Positions 6,844 through 14,713 of a stretch of DNA of 64,000 nucleotides are shown piece after piece. How positions within the stretch are numbered: the first letter of the stretch is position 1; each line of letters starts with the position of its first letter. The translations under genes were made by a program, and so were the position numbers. The stretch lies in assembly GCF_024448985.1 (NCBI RefSeq), contig NZ_JAMOII010000001.1:434001-498000 (forward strand), read 5' to 3'. Source of the stretch: Stutzerimonas stutzeri (GTDB lineage: Bacteria > Pseudomonadota > Gammaproteobacteria > Pseudomonadales > Pseudomonadaceae). The notes below the pieces were generated by a model. That model was not told where the DNA came from. It ran no database searches and saw only the letters and a list, made by a program, of their open reading frames with translations.

Positions 6844-8973
6844 ATGTCTATCAATGTATTTACTGGTGCCCCTAAGGCACTTGTTCGCTCCATCGCCCTC
6901 GCTGCAGTATTCAGCACTATCGCCGTAAGCGGCCAAGCTGCTGCAGAAATCTCAGTAACTGCTTCTTCGTCGAGCGCTTTCACCTCGTCGATCAACAAGT
7001 TCACCAGCAATGACTTCCTCAATGGCGTGTGGCGCAAGACCGCAGGCCTGTCGGTTCCCGCATCGTCTGCGGCAATTGCTGCTTTCAAGCCGGGCGTCCA
7101 GATCAAGTTTGCAGATGGCCAAGTACGCAAAATTACTCGGGTTTACGTAGTTGGTAAGAACATCAGCGTTTACGTAGACGGCGGTCTGCTCGACGGTAAT
7201 AAAGTCGGTGCGCCGCGCACTGTCAGCACCGTAGTCAGTTCGGCAGAGGCTCCGGGCACAGCTGCGCCGGCCCCGACCGCACCTAGCAGCGCTATTACCG
7301 CCACGCTGAATAATTTCACCAGCGGTGACTGGGATCGCGGCATTTACCGCAAATCGCCCGGTTTCTCGATTCCCGATACCGCCACCAACAAAGCCGCGTT
7401 CGTCAAGGGTGCTTCGGTGAAGCTAGCCGACGGTCAGGTACGCACAATCACAGCGGTTTACAAATCGGGTGCCCATCTCTCGATCATGATGGGCGGCTCA
7501 GCGCTCTCTGCTAGCGCCGTGGGCTATCCGAAGACCGTCAGTATTGGTTCCGGCACTTCTACCGGCCCGACTACGACTCCGTCTACGCCGAAGCCTGCTC
7601 CTACACCTACGCCGGCCCCGACCGCTCCGAGCACGGCTCATAGCGCTGGACTGAACAGCTTCACCAACTCGGATTGGGAAAACGGCATCTACCGCAAGTC
7701 GGCCGGCTTCTCGATCCCGGATAACGCTGCCAACAAGTCTGCGTTCGTTGTCGGTGCGTCGGTGAAACTGGCCGACGGCCAAGTACGCAAGGTTGCTGCT
7801 GTCTACGACGTGGGTGCTCACCTCTCCGTAATGTTGAGCGGCAGTGCGCTGTCGGCCAGCGCTGTCGGTTATCCGAAGACCATCAGTGTGGTGTCCAGCA
7901 CCGGCGCGACCACGCCTCCGGCCCCGACGCCCGCTCCGACTCCAAAGCCTGTTCCAACGCCAGCACCGACCCCGGCTCCGACGCCACCGGTCGTTTCCGA
8001 CGGCAAGGGCATCGACCTGGTTGGCGTGAACTTCGGTTCGGGCGTGTTCGATCCATCGAACGTTCCGGGCATCTACAACAAGGGCTACACCTTCGCCGAC
8101 GAGTCGTACTACAAGCGTCATAGCGCGCTCGGCTTCAAACTCGTGCGCCTGGGCTTCCTCTGGGAGCGTGTGCAGCCCAAGCTGGGCACCGAGCTGGACG
8201 CAGCGGAAATGGGGCGGATCATGAAGTCCCTGGACCACGCTCATAAGCACGGCATCAAGGTCATCCTTGATATGCACAACTACTACCGTTATTACGGCAA
8301 GGTGATCAACTCACCGGAAGTACCACGCGCCCAGTTCGCAGAAACCTGGCGCAAGATCGCCCTGCAGGTGTCCAAGCATCCGGCACTGTATGGCTACGGT
8401 CTGATGAACGAGCCGTACAACACTGGCAACAACATGTGGCCGCAAACTGCTCAGGCAGCTGGCCAGGCGATCCGCAAGATCGACTCGTCCAACTGGATCA
8501 TGATCGCAGGTGACCGTTACTCCAGCGCGTTCCACTGGCAGAAGTACAACACCCAGCTGATCAACGATCCGTGGATGCGTGACCCGAAGAACAATCTGGT
8601 CTACGAGGCGCACCAGTACCTCGACCATGATTACTCGGGTACCTACCGCAATCGTAACGAGACCTTCGCTCCGATGCTGGGTGTCGAGCGGGTCAAGCCT
8701 TGGGTCGAGTGGCTGAAGAAGAACAAGCTGCGTGGCTACCTCGGTGAGCATGGCATTCCGGACTTCTCTCCCTCTGCCGTGGTCGCTACCGACAAGCTGC
8801 TGGCTTACCTCGCTGAGAACTGCATCCCGAGCAGCTACTGGGCAGCCGGTCCTCGCTGGGGTGAAAACATCATGGCGCTTGACGTAACCAGCGGTAAGCA
8901 TCGCCCTCAGTTGGCACCGCTGCAGAAGCATGCAGCTGCTAAGAAGACTTGTTCTACCATCGGTCCGCTGTAA
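6844..8973 (+). CDS. Secreted modular GH5 glycoside hydrolase with three tandem N-terminal modules
   Basis: The 709-residue protein starts with a signal peptide (hydrophobic 14-30, likely cut near AAAE at 34). Three homologous modules follow at about 46-130, 150-235 and 266-350. Each carries the pattern W-x-N/R-G-(I/V)-(Y/W)-R-K, then SIPD, then KLADGQVR and, in modules 2 and 3, SASAVGYPKT. Pro/Thr-rich linkers separate them, the last (about 351-386) made of PTPAP repeats. The GH5 catalytic domain fills 388-709, with acid/base Glu523 in MNEPYN and nucleophile Glu635 in GYLGEHG. The modules could bind carbohydrate, but I do not recognise the family. The enzyme is exported and would act on a beta-glycan, perhaps the cell's own exopolysaccharide. 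It is a paralogue of the enzyme at 1784-2830. Confidence 0.88.
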   Translation: MSINVFTGAPKALVRSIALAAVFSTIAVSGQAAAEISVTASSSSAFTSSINKFTSNDFLNGVWRKTAGLSVPASSAAIAAFKPGVQIKFADGQVRKITRVYVVGKNISVYVDGGLLDGNKVGAPRTVSTVVSSAEAPGTAAPAPTAPSSAITATLNNFTSGDWDRGIYRKSPGFSIPDTATNKAAFVKGASVKLADGQVRTITAVYKSGAHLSIMMGGSALSASAVGYPKTVSIGSGTSTGPTTTPSTPKPAPTPTPAPTAPSTAHSAGLNSFTNSDWENGIYRKSAGFSIPDNAANKSAFVVGASVKLADGQVRKVAAVYDVGAHLSVMLSGSALSASAVGYPKTISVVSSTGATTPPAPTPAPTPKPVPTPAPTPAPTPPVVSDGKGIDLVGVNFGSGVFDPSNVPGIYNKGYTFADESYYKRHSALGFKLVRLGFLWERVQPKLGTELDAAEMGRIMKSLDHAHKHGIKVILDMHNYYRYYGKVINSPEVPRAQFAETWRKIALQVSKHPALYGYGLMNEPYNTGNNMWPQTAQAAGQAIRKIDSSNWIMIAGDRYSSAFHWQKYNTQLINDPWMRDPKNNLVYEAHQYLDHDYSGTYRNRNETFAPMLGVERVKPWVEWLKKNKLRGYLGEHGIPDFSPSAVVATDKLLAYLAENCIPSSYWAAGPRWGENIMALDVTSGKHRPQLAPLQKHAAAKKTCSTIGPL

Positions 8974-8989
8974 ACCGCGACCAAAAAGA

Positions 8990-9017
8990 AAACGGGCCTA
9001 CGGGCCCGTTTTTTTTG
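8990..9017 (+). terminator. Rho-independent terminator of the modular GH5 gene
   Basis: AACGGGCC-TAC-GGGCCCGTT hairpin followed by a run of T residues, 17 bases after the stop codon. Confidence 0.92.
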
Positions 9018-9418
9018 TGCCTTTAAAAAGGCGGCTTTATAAAGGAGTGCTGCTCGTCGGCTGTGGTTTCGCTCGGTTGAGAGGGGCAGAGTATGACTTC
9101 GTATTATCGGAGCCTTCCAACTATCACTTAACCGCTTCGCTTGTTAATCACGCCGTTACGCTTAAGCCCAATAGTTAAGCGGCATTGCAAGGAAGTGCAG
9201 GCAGCTTGCCATTAAAGTACGCTGCGGAAATTTACAAAAAAAATGAACTTACGCAACTGACTGTCCTAGCCGGGGGCTCGCCAAAATAAGGGAACTCGAA
9301 AATACAGCCCCGGTCACCATATATGTGCGCACCGAAATTACATAGTTCGCGGTTCTGCAATTGCTGTGTTTCTACGGACCGTGGTCTTCCGGCCAAGCCA
9401 TATAAAAGGTGAATCAAA
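9018..9418. other. Non-coding region before the three-gene membrane operon
   Basis: No convincing gene. Around 9126-9182 there are several copies of a TTAAGC/GCTTAA element, including GCTTAA-N9-TTAAGC, which may be operator-like. GAACTT occurs near 9244 and GGAACTC near 9291; these resemble the -35 element of AlgU-type promoters, but no matching -10 element was found at 16-17 bp. The ATG at 9419 has only an AAGGTG ribosome site. Confidence 0.45.
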
Positions 9419-10270
9419 ATGACGACACCCGACGAAGAAATCACTGGTTACGGTGGCCAACCCAAGACCGGCCCCAATTCTGCTTCCAGCATTTCAAGCT
9501 CTACTTCCAGCCAGTCCACTGCCGGCTCGACGATGGATCACGCAGCTGAAGATGCCAAAGCCAAGGCTCGACAAGCTGCCGATCAGGTGAAAACGCAGGG
9601 CAAGAGCCAGCTCGAAGGCTATCGTGAAACAGCTGCCGATGAGCTTGAGGCTGTTGCTCAGAGCGCTAAGGCAGCCGCTCAAGAGCTGGAGGGTCAGGAT
9701 CGCCTGGGCTTGTCCAATTATGTTTCAACCATGGCGCAAAGCATGGTCAAGCTCTCCGATGACCTGCGCGGCAAGAGTGTGGATCAGCTGTTTCAGGACG
9801 TGAACCGGCTGGCACGGGACAACCCCGGCTTGTTCATCGCGGGCAGCGTTGCGCTCGGATTCGGGTTGACTCGCTTTGCCCGTGCTTCCAGCAAGCGAGC
9901 GTCCCACGGCGACTATGGTCATCAGGATAGCTCCGCTTCGTCGTTTTCGTCCTCGGGCAGCCGATATGACGCTTCTGGTGGGGACCGTTTCCCCGATCAG
10001 GATGAGCTGAACGAACGCCTGAACACCGGTGAGTCTGGAACGATCGGCAGCATCAGCAATGCAGGGGTTTCTTCAGCCACCAGTTCGCGACCCACATCGA
10101 CCACGACCGGAGCGAGCACCGGCGTCGGTGGGGCCGATCTCGGAGCGGGGCTGGGTACCGGCAGCACCGGGACTGGCAGCAGCGTTGGTTCAACCACGGG
10201 TACGGGAGCTGGTCTCGGCTCCACATCCAACCGCGACGGCAAAGGTACTGACGGAGGGCTTTTCCCATGA
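9419..10270 (+). CDS. Low-complexity membrane-associated protein of a stress-type operon
   Basis: The 283-residue product has an Ala/Gln/Lys-rich amphipathic helical part (about 38-100), a single hydrophobic segment GLFIAGSVALGFGLTRFAR (about 137-155), and a long Ser/Gly/Thr-rich tail with repeats of G-T-G-S. I do not recognise a named family; the helical part recalls DUF883/YtxH-like envelope proteins. The stop overlaps the next start by ATGA, and the next gene does the same, so the three genes form one coupled operon. The C-terminal low complexity suggests a flexible region. An envelope stress function is inference from the neighbours. Confidence 0.7.
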   Translation: MTTPDEEITGYGGQPKTGPNSASSISSSTSSQSTAGSTMDHAAEDAKAKARQAADQVKTQGKSQLEGYRETAADELEAVAQSAKAAAQELEGQDRLGLSNYVSTMAQSMVKLSDDLRGKSVDQLFQDVNRLARDNPGLFIAGSVALGFGLTRFARASSKRASHGDYGHQDSSASSFSSSGSRYDASGGDRFPDQDELNERLNTGESGTIGSISNAGVSSATSSRPTSTTTGASTGVGGADLGAGLGTGSTGTGSSVGSTTGTGAGLGSTSNRDGKGTDGGLFP

Positions 10271-10707
10271 GCGAAGCACGTAAGACAACCACGACCACAG
10301 TGACACCGGAGCCGGGCGCACGTACCGAAAATGACAGCTCCGTTGGTGGACTGTTGCGACAGTTGACTCACGAAGTTCCATCGCTGGTGACCAAAGAACT
10401 GGCGCTGGCGAAGGCCGAACTGAGCGAGTCCATCCGTGCCACCAAGGCCGGTGCTGCCAGCGTCGCCACCGGTGGTGCAGTGCTGCTTGGCGGCTTCATC
10501 GTCCTGCTGATGTCGGCGGTTTATGGCTTGAGCACGGTCATGGAGCAATGGCTCGCTGCGCTGATCGTCGGCGGTGTCGTCGTCGTGATCGGTCTGGTGA
10601 TGGTGTCTGCCGGCAAGAAGAAATTCGAGGCTTCCTCTTTCAAGCCTGAGCGCACCATTCACTCGGTCAACAAGGATAAAGAAGCCGTCAAGGGGCACAC
10701 ATCATGA
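10267..10707 (+). CDS. Phage-holin-superfamily (DUF1469) membrane protein
   Basis: This 146-residue protein has a soluble N-terminal part with GGLLRQLTHEVPSLVTKELALAKAE, the usual DUF1469/Phage_holin_3_6 opening, followed by two adjacent membrane segments (about 75-97 and 100-120). Despite the family name, members are common chromosomal proteins and are not evidence of a prophage. It is translationally coupled on both sides (ATGA overlaps). A role in inner-membrane organisation or stress tolerance is plausible but unproven. Confidence 0.82.
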   Translation: MSEARKTTTTTVTPEPGARTENDSSVGGLLRQLTHEVPSLVTKELALAKAELSESIRATKAGAASVATGGAVLLGGFIVLLMSAVYGLSTVMEQWLAALIVGGVVVVIGLVMVSAGKKKFEASSFKPERTIHSVNKDKEAVKGHTS

Positions 10708-11516
10708 GCACACGTAATCAGATAGATGCCGAAGCACAGAAGGATCCCGCCGAGCTGGAGCGGGAAATTGACCAGACGCGAGCCGAGATAGGCAATATTG
10801 TTCACGCGCTGGAAAGCAAGCTGTCTCCGGGCGAGCTCATCGATACCGCTTTGGGTTACGTGAAAGGCGGTGGCGGAGAGTTCTTTTCAAACCTGAGCAA
10901 TACGGTCAAGGCCAACCCGGTGCCAACGGTACTGACATCCATAGGGTTGCTCTGGATGATGGCAGGGCAGAATCGTCAGCCACATTCGAACGTCACTACC
11001 AGCAGCTATGGCGGTACATCAACCGGGCCCTCGATGGGTGACAAGCTTTCGGCCAAGACCGCTGGGATCAAGCAACAGAGCGCCAGTCTCAAGGACAAGG
11101 CCAGCCAAATGAGCCACAACGTTTCCGAGTCACTCGGCAATGCCCGTACGCGGGCCAGCGACTCTGGGCGCCACGCCTCCGAAAGGCTGCGCGGCGGCGC
11201 TGACCGGGCGCGTGGCGGCTTCAATCAACTTCTCCAAGAGCAGCCTCTGGCACTTGGCGCAATCGGTATCGCGTTGGGTGCGTTGCTGGCCGCTTCGGTG
11301 CCGCCGACGCGGCGCGAGGACGAGATGCTGGGTGAGGCCAGTGACCGCATGACCGACAATCTTCGCCACAAGGCTGAAGAGGGGTATCAGAAAATATCGG
11401 CCAAAGGTGAAGAGGTCGCGGCTCAGGTCAAGCAGCAAAGCGCCGAACATGGCGAAGCTACTCGGTCGAATTCGAGCTCGACAAGCACAACCGGCTCGAA
11501 CTCAGCTGGATTGTGA
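10704..11516 (+). CDS. DUF3618 domain protein
   Basis: The 270-residue protein opens with the DUF3618 pattern DPAELEREIDQTRAEIG...LESKLSPGELID. A hydrophobic segment lies near residues 71-90 and another near 187-202 (LALGAIGIALGALLAAS). Between and after them are Ala/Ser/Lys-rich helical stretches with coiled-coil character. It is the last gene of the three-gene operon and overlaps its predecessor by 4 bp. DUF3618 genes are often paired with DUF1469 genes, which supports a joint membrane function of unknown nature. Confidence 0.82.
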   Translation: MSTRNQIDAEAQKDPAELEREIDQTRAEIGNIVHALESKLSPGELIDTALGYVKGGGGEFFSNLSNTVKANPVPTVLTSIGLLWMMAGQNRQPHSNVTTSSYGGTSTGPSMGDKLSAKTAGIKQQSASLKDKASQMSHNVSESLGNARTRASDSGRHASERLRGGADRARGGFNQLLQEQPLALGAIGIALGALLAASVPPTRREDEMLGEASDRMTDNLRHKAEEGYQKISAKGEEVAAQVKQQSAEHGEATRSNSSSTSTTGSNSAGL

Positions 11517-11554
11517 CGTCACGCAGCGTCGTTTCGCGTCTGCTCAAGTAGCAG

Positions 11555-11590
11555 TTTCGCCGGTAAGGTCTTGAGGCTGCACCGGCGAAA
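11555..11590. terminator. Hairpin after the three-gene operon
   Basis: TTTCGCCGGT (11555-11564) and ACCGGCGAAA (11581-11590) form a perfect 10-bp stem with a 16-nt loop. No T tract follows on the plus strand, so it may be a weak terminator. It overlaps the likely tRNA promoter. Confidence 0.45.
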
Positions 11591-11600
11591 ATATGACAAT
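11571..11600 (+). promoter_or_regulatory. Candidate promoter of tRNA-Thr
   Basis: TTGAGG at 11571-11576 and GACAAT at 11595-11600 with an 18-bp spacer, ending 12 bp before the tRNA. The match is moderate. Confidence 0.4.
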
Positions 11601-11612
11601 GCGCCGCTTATT

Positions 11613-11688
11613 GCCGGTGTAGCTCAGTAGGTAGAGCAGCGCATTCGTAATGCGAAGGTCGGGGGTTCGACTCCTCTCACCGGCACCA
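11613..11688 (+). tRNA. tRNA-Thr (CGT)
   Basis: A complete cloverleaf is readable: acceptor stem GCCGGTG pairs with CACCGGC, the D-arm has GCTC/GAGC, the anticodon loop is TTCGTAA with CGT at 11646-11648, the T-loop is TTCGACT, and CCA is encoded. The anticodon CGT reads the Thr codon ACG. A terminator follows directly. No duplicated 3' end or integrase is visible nearby, so there is no sign that it is used as an attachment site. Confidence 0.97.
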
Positions 11689-11697
11689 ATGAAAAGA

Positions 11698-11727
11698 CAA
11701 AGGGTTAGCCTCGGCTAACCCTTTTTC
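11698..11727 (+). terminator. Rho-independent terminator after tRNA-Thr
   Basis: AAAGGGTTAGCC-TC-GGCTAACCCTTTTT, a 10-bp perfect stem with a T run on the plus strand and an A run on the other side, so it may also serve the minus-strand genes. Confidence 0.93.
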
Positions 11728-11808
11728 ATTTCTCCCGAGAATACTTCTCGCTCGGAAGTAAACATCTGTCTTTTGCAAAGGCGCTGACACTTATGTGCAT
11801 TCGTAACG

Positions 11809-13050
11809 CTAGTTCGCGGCAAGGGCTTCTGATTTGGGTTGCCCCTCTGCTTCCTCCTCGCCCCGAGCAGGGGCCTGCTCGTAAAGCTTGATCATATGAT
11901 CGAGATTGGCGCGAACTCGGCTTTTCATCGCCTCGACAACGGCACGTAGCTCGGCTCGCTGGGTGTCGCCGAAGGCATTAATCAGGTTGGAACCGATCTG
12001 GCTGATCTGGGGAACCTCTGCAAATCCGCAAGACTGCTTCGGCACCCAGGTTTCGAGGAAGCTCGACAGCTTGACGACGCGCTGCGGAAGAAGCGCTATC
12101 TGCGGAACGGCATAGGCCAGGGCGGTAATGGCGCCATGCAGGCTGGTGCCGCAGTAGAGCTTGCTGGTGGCGATGCAGCGGATGATGTCGTCAATGTTGC
12201 CGCTATCGACGCGGTAAGCGCGCTCGTCTCCCAATAGACTGTGCAGTTTGTCGAGCGGGCCGTCGTCGGAGTGTCCCGGTGCCTTGCCGATGGTGAGCAG
12301 GGCGATCTTCAATCCGGTGGTGACGTTGAGCTCGGTCAGCTGTTGAGCAATCGCCTCGATTCGTCGCTTGGCATGGTGATCGGATATATGGAAAACGATG
12401 TGTCCGGGCTCGGTCGGGTCGACTTGCTGCGGGAAAATATCGGAGATGAGAATGGCGCTGTCGGGCACCAGGTTGTGCTCGACACCAAGCTTGTCCAGTT
12501 CGGCCGAGGTTTCGCGGTCACGCACCGAAACATAGGTGCAGTCCTTGAGATTTCGTTGGATGGCTTGGTGGATCAACGGCTTCTTACGGCTAATCTCATT
12601 GCCGCCCACGCTGTTGTACATCACCTTGTAACCGGGGAGGTCGCGCTCGCCCAAGACCAGCGGGATATCCGATGGAATCGAGGTGAACAGTCGGCTCAGG
12701 CGAATGAAAGTCTTGTGGCCGATAAGGTAGGGGCTGGCCTTGATCGGGTAGTAGATCGCCTGCGGCGCGAGGTAGCCGATGATGCTCTCCCATTGCGCGG
12801 TCAGGCATTCGCCGCCGGCGACGATGAGCATGGTTTTAGGCTGGTCACGGGTTGCTTCCAGTGCTTTCTTCAGCGGAATAGTAGGCAGCGCCCCATAGCT
12901 CGATAGATTGGACTTCTTGGTCGCCGCGACCAGAACGGAAAAGCGGCCGTCGGCTTCCAAGTAGCGTTTGAGGACGATTGCAAAGAGCAGGTCGCCATAG
13001 TTGTGCCGGTCATAGGCTCCGTAAGCGATTACGTTTATCCGGTCAGTCAT
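11809..13050 (-). CDS. Polysaccharide pyruvyl transferase family protein
   Basis: The 413-residue protein opens with AYGAYDRHNYGDLLFA, the N-terminal signature of the polysaccharide pyruvyl transferase family (CsaB/WcaK type). Further family marks are LIVAGGECL, YVSVRDRETSAELDKLG, and the late SKLYCGTSLHGAITALAYAVPQIALL with the conserved Gly-x-Ser/Thr-x-His. These enzymes add a pyruvate ketal from phosphoenolpyruvate to sugars of surface polymers, or act as related transferases. It is the second gene of a pair, its start overlapping the flippase stop by 4 bp. The tail (about 390-413) is Glu/Ala-rich and not part of the core fold. Confidence 0.85.
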   Translation of the reverse strand: MTDRINVIAYGAYDRHNYGDLLFAIVLKRYLEADGRFSVLVAATKKSNLSSYGALPTIPLKKALEATRDQPKTMLIVAGGECLTAQWESIIGYLAPQAIYYPIKASPYLIGHKTFIRLSRLFTSIPSDIPLVLGERDLPGYKVMYNSVGGNEISRKKPLIHQAIQRNLKDCTYVSVRDRETSAELDKLGVEHNLVPDSAILISDIFPQQVDPTEPGHIVFHISDHHAKRRIEAIAQQLTELNVTTGLKIALLTIGKAPGHSDDGPLDKLHSLLGDERAYRVDSGNIDDIIRCIATSKLYCGTSLHGAITALAYAVPQIALLPQRVVKLSSFLETWVPKQSCGFAEVPQISQIGSNLINAFGDTQRAELRAVVEAMKSRVRANLDHMIKLYEQAPARGEEEAEGQPKSEALAAN

Positions 13051-14318
13051 GGCGTCGGACTCCTTTCGATGTGTTTGAACTGGACGTAAAGCAGGGCGTT
13101 TTTCAGTGTCAGCGCCACGGCTGTGGCGAAACAGGCGCCATTGACGCCATAGCGCGGGATCAGAATGAGGTTGAGCGCGACGTTGATCACGCAGGCTGCG
13201 ATGTTGTTATGCAGGTAGCGGCGGTGGTTGCCGGTCATGGTCATGAATATGCCAAGCGGTCCTGCGGCCAGCACGAAGAAATAGCCCGCAGCCAGTACCA
13301 GCAATGGGTAGATGCCCTGTTCCCGATACTCGGCGCCGAACACGGCCAGGATGTATTCGCGCAGCAGGCCAATGGCGAGCAGAATCACCAGGGCCAGCGC
13401 AAACATGAAGCGCGAATATCTTCGCACGATAGCGAATGCCCCCGTGCGATCGTTCCGGGCCCAGCGTTTCGAGATGTCCGGGGCGATGGTGCCGTTGATG
13501 ATGAACAGCAAGGTAGTCGAGAGCGCGGCGATCTTCGCAGCTATGTAATAGATGCTGACCTCGCTGGCCGAGCGCAGTACGCCGAGCATCAAGGTGTCGG
13601 ACAGTTCGATGATGCTGTTCATCACGGCGATGAGCATCAGCGGTACGCACAAGATGAGCATTTCTCGCCAGCTGAGCGCGGGTTGGGAGTCGGCGGCCGG
13701 CAGGCTGGAATGGGCGCGCCATATCGAGCCGAGGATGGCCAGGCCATAGCTGACCGCAAAGCAGCCGGCCACGGTGGTCAGGTCATTGCCGGAGATCGCG
13801 ACCAGCAGCAACGTCAGGGCTGGTTGGAACGCAGTCTGCCAGAACAGTCCCTCGCTGGTTCTATGTTTGGCTTTTAGCGTCTCGCTGGAAATGCTTAGCA
13901 ACGACAGGCCGAGCGCGGTGACCGCGAACAGGACGGTGGCATGAGCGAAATGCGCCTGGGTGGTTTCGGAGAAATACACCACAGCCAGGCCGATCAGAAA
14001 GACCGGAACGTTCATCAGCGTGGCGAGACCCAGCGCACGGTGGAAGTAGCGGCGTTGCTGGCCATCGCTCAATGAAGAAATGCTCTTCAGGCAGGCGATG
14101 TCCAACCCAAGCCGTGCGAGCAGGGACAGAAAGATGCCCAAGGCGACGCAAAAGAACACCGTACCGGCGAGTTCAGGAACCAACAGGCGCGCCAGCAGAA
14201 TATTCAGCCCGAGCGTAGCCGCGGCGCCGCTGCCTTTGGTTAAGATCAGGCGGGCATATTTGAGAAGGTCTGCGCTCATTCGTGGCTGTGGGGCGTCCGT
14301 TGCATATCCCGATTTCAT
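13047..14318 (-). CDS. Wzx-like polysaccharide flippase (second copy)
   Basis: The protein has 423 residues from the ATG at 14318, chosen for AGGAG six bases upstream; the frame extends to 14348 without a better start. It is an integral membrane protein with about 12 segments, opening with LKYARLILTKGSGAAATLGLNI and followed by LARLLVPELAGTVFF, typical of the MVF/Wzx group. It is coupled by an ATGA overlap to the pyruvyl transferase gene, which suggests that the substrate may be a pyruvylated lipid-linked glycan. It is not closely similar to the flippase at 4012-5313. Substrate is unknown. Confidence 0.85.
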   Translation of the reverse strand: MKSGYATDAPQPRMSADLLKYARLILTKGSGAAATLGLNILLARLLVPELAGTVFFCVALGIFLSLLARLGLDIACLKSISSLSDGQQRRYFHRALGLATLMNVPVFLIGLAVVYFSETTQAHFAHATVLFAVTALGLSLLSISSETLKAKHRTSEGLFWQTAFQPALTLLLVAISGNDLTTVAGCFAVSYGLAILGSIWRAHSSLPAADSQPALSWREMLILCVPLMLIAVMNSIIELSDTLMLGVLRSASEVSIYYIAAKIAALSTTLLFIINGTIAPDISKRWARNDRTGAFAIVRRYSRFMFALALVILLAIGLLREYILAVFGAEYREQGIYPLLVLAAGYFFVLAAGPLGIFMTMTGNHRRYLHNNIAACVINVALNLILIPRYGVNGACFATAVALTLKNALLYVQFKHIERSPTP

Positions 14319-14713
14319 TCGATGCTCCTGCGGCCGCGAGAGCGGCATAAGCCATATCTGGCGTATCCGCGTGGCAATTTTCGGGGCGAGCCGAGATTCG
14401 CCGACAGATCAACCGCATGTTCCGGTCGTTGCGCTGCGCGGTTGCGCCTGCAGTCAGCGATGCACTGAACTGAGACTCCATCAAGAGCGTTGGCGAGGCC
14501 GAAAGTTCCTTGGGTACCATGGCCACACGCAACAATTACGCTCCGCCCAGACCAATAGCGCGAGCCGCTCCGGCACACCATGGATGCCGGCGCCGGCGGA
14601 TTTCGTGAGGCTCTGTCCGGGCGACAGCCGGGGCGGCCGTAGGAGAACTCTTGTATGGTCCGGTCGTCCCATTTTTTGAAGGTTTCGATTTTTATCAGCT
14701 CGGGGGTAACGCA
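14319..14713. other. Divergent intergenic region
   Basis: This stretch separates the flippase gene (minus) from the YihY gene (plus) and should hold both promoters. I see no convincing gene, hairpin or strong promoter match. Short frames here lack ribosome sites and family features. Confidence 0.4.

Noticed and set aside
7498-8277. Minus-strand frame within the modular GH5 gene
   Set aside because: It is an Arg/Gly-rich mirror of the Pro/Thr linkers with no independent support.
9240-9320. AlgU-type promoter before the three-gene operon
   Set aside because: GAACTT and GGAACTC occur, but neither has a fitting -10 element at 16-17 bp.
10267-10707. Holin-family gene as a sign of a prophage
   Set aside because: There are no phage structural, integrase or lysis genes nearby; DUF1469 proteins are normal chromosomal membrane proteins.
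11613-11688. tRNA-Thr as an integration site
   Set aside because: No repeated tRNA 3' end, integrase or island border was seen on either side.
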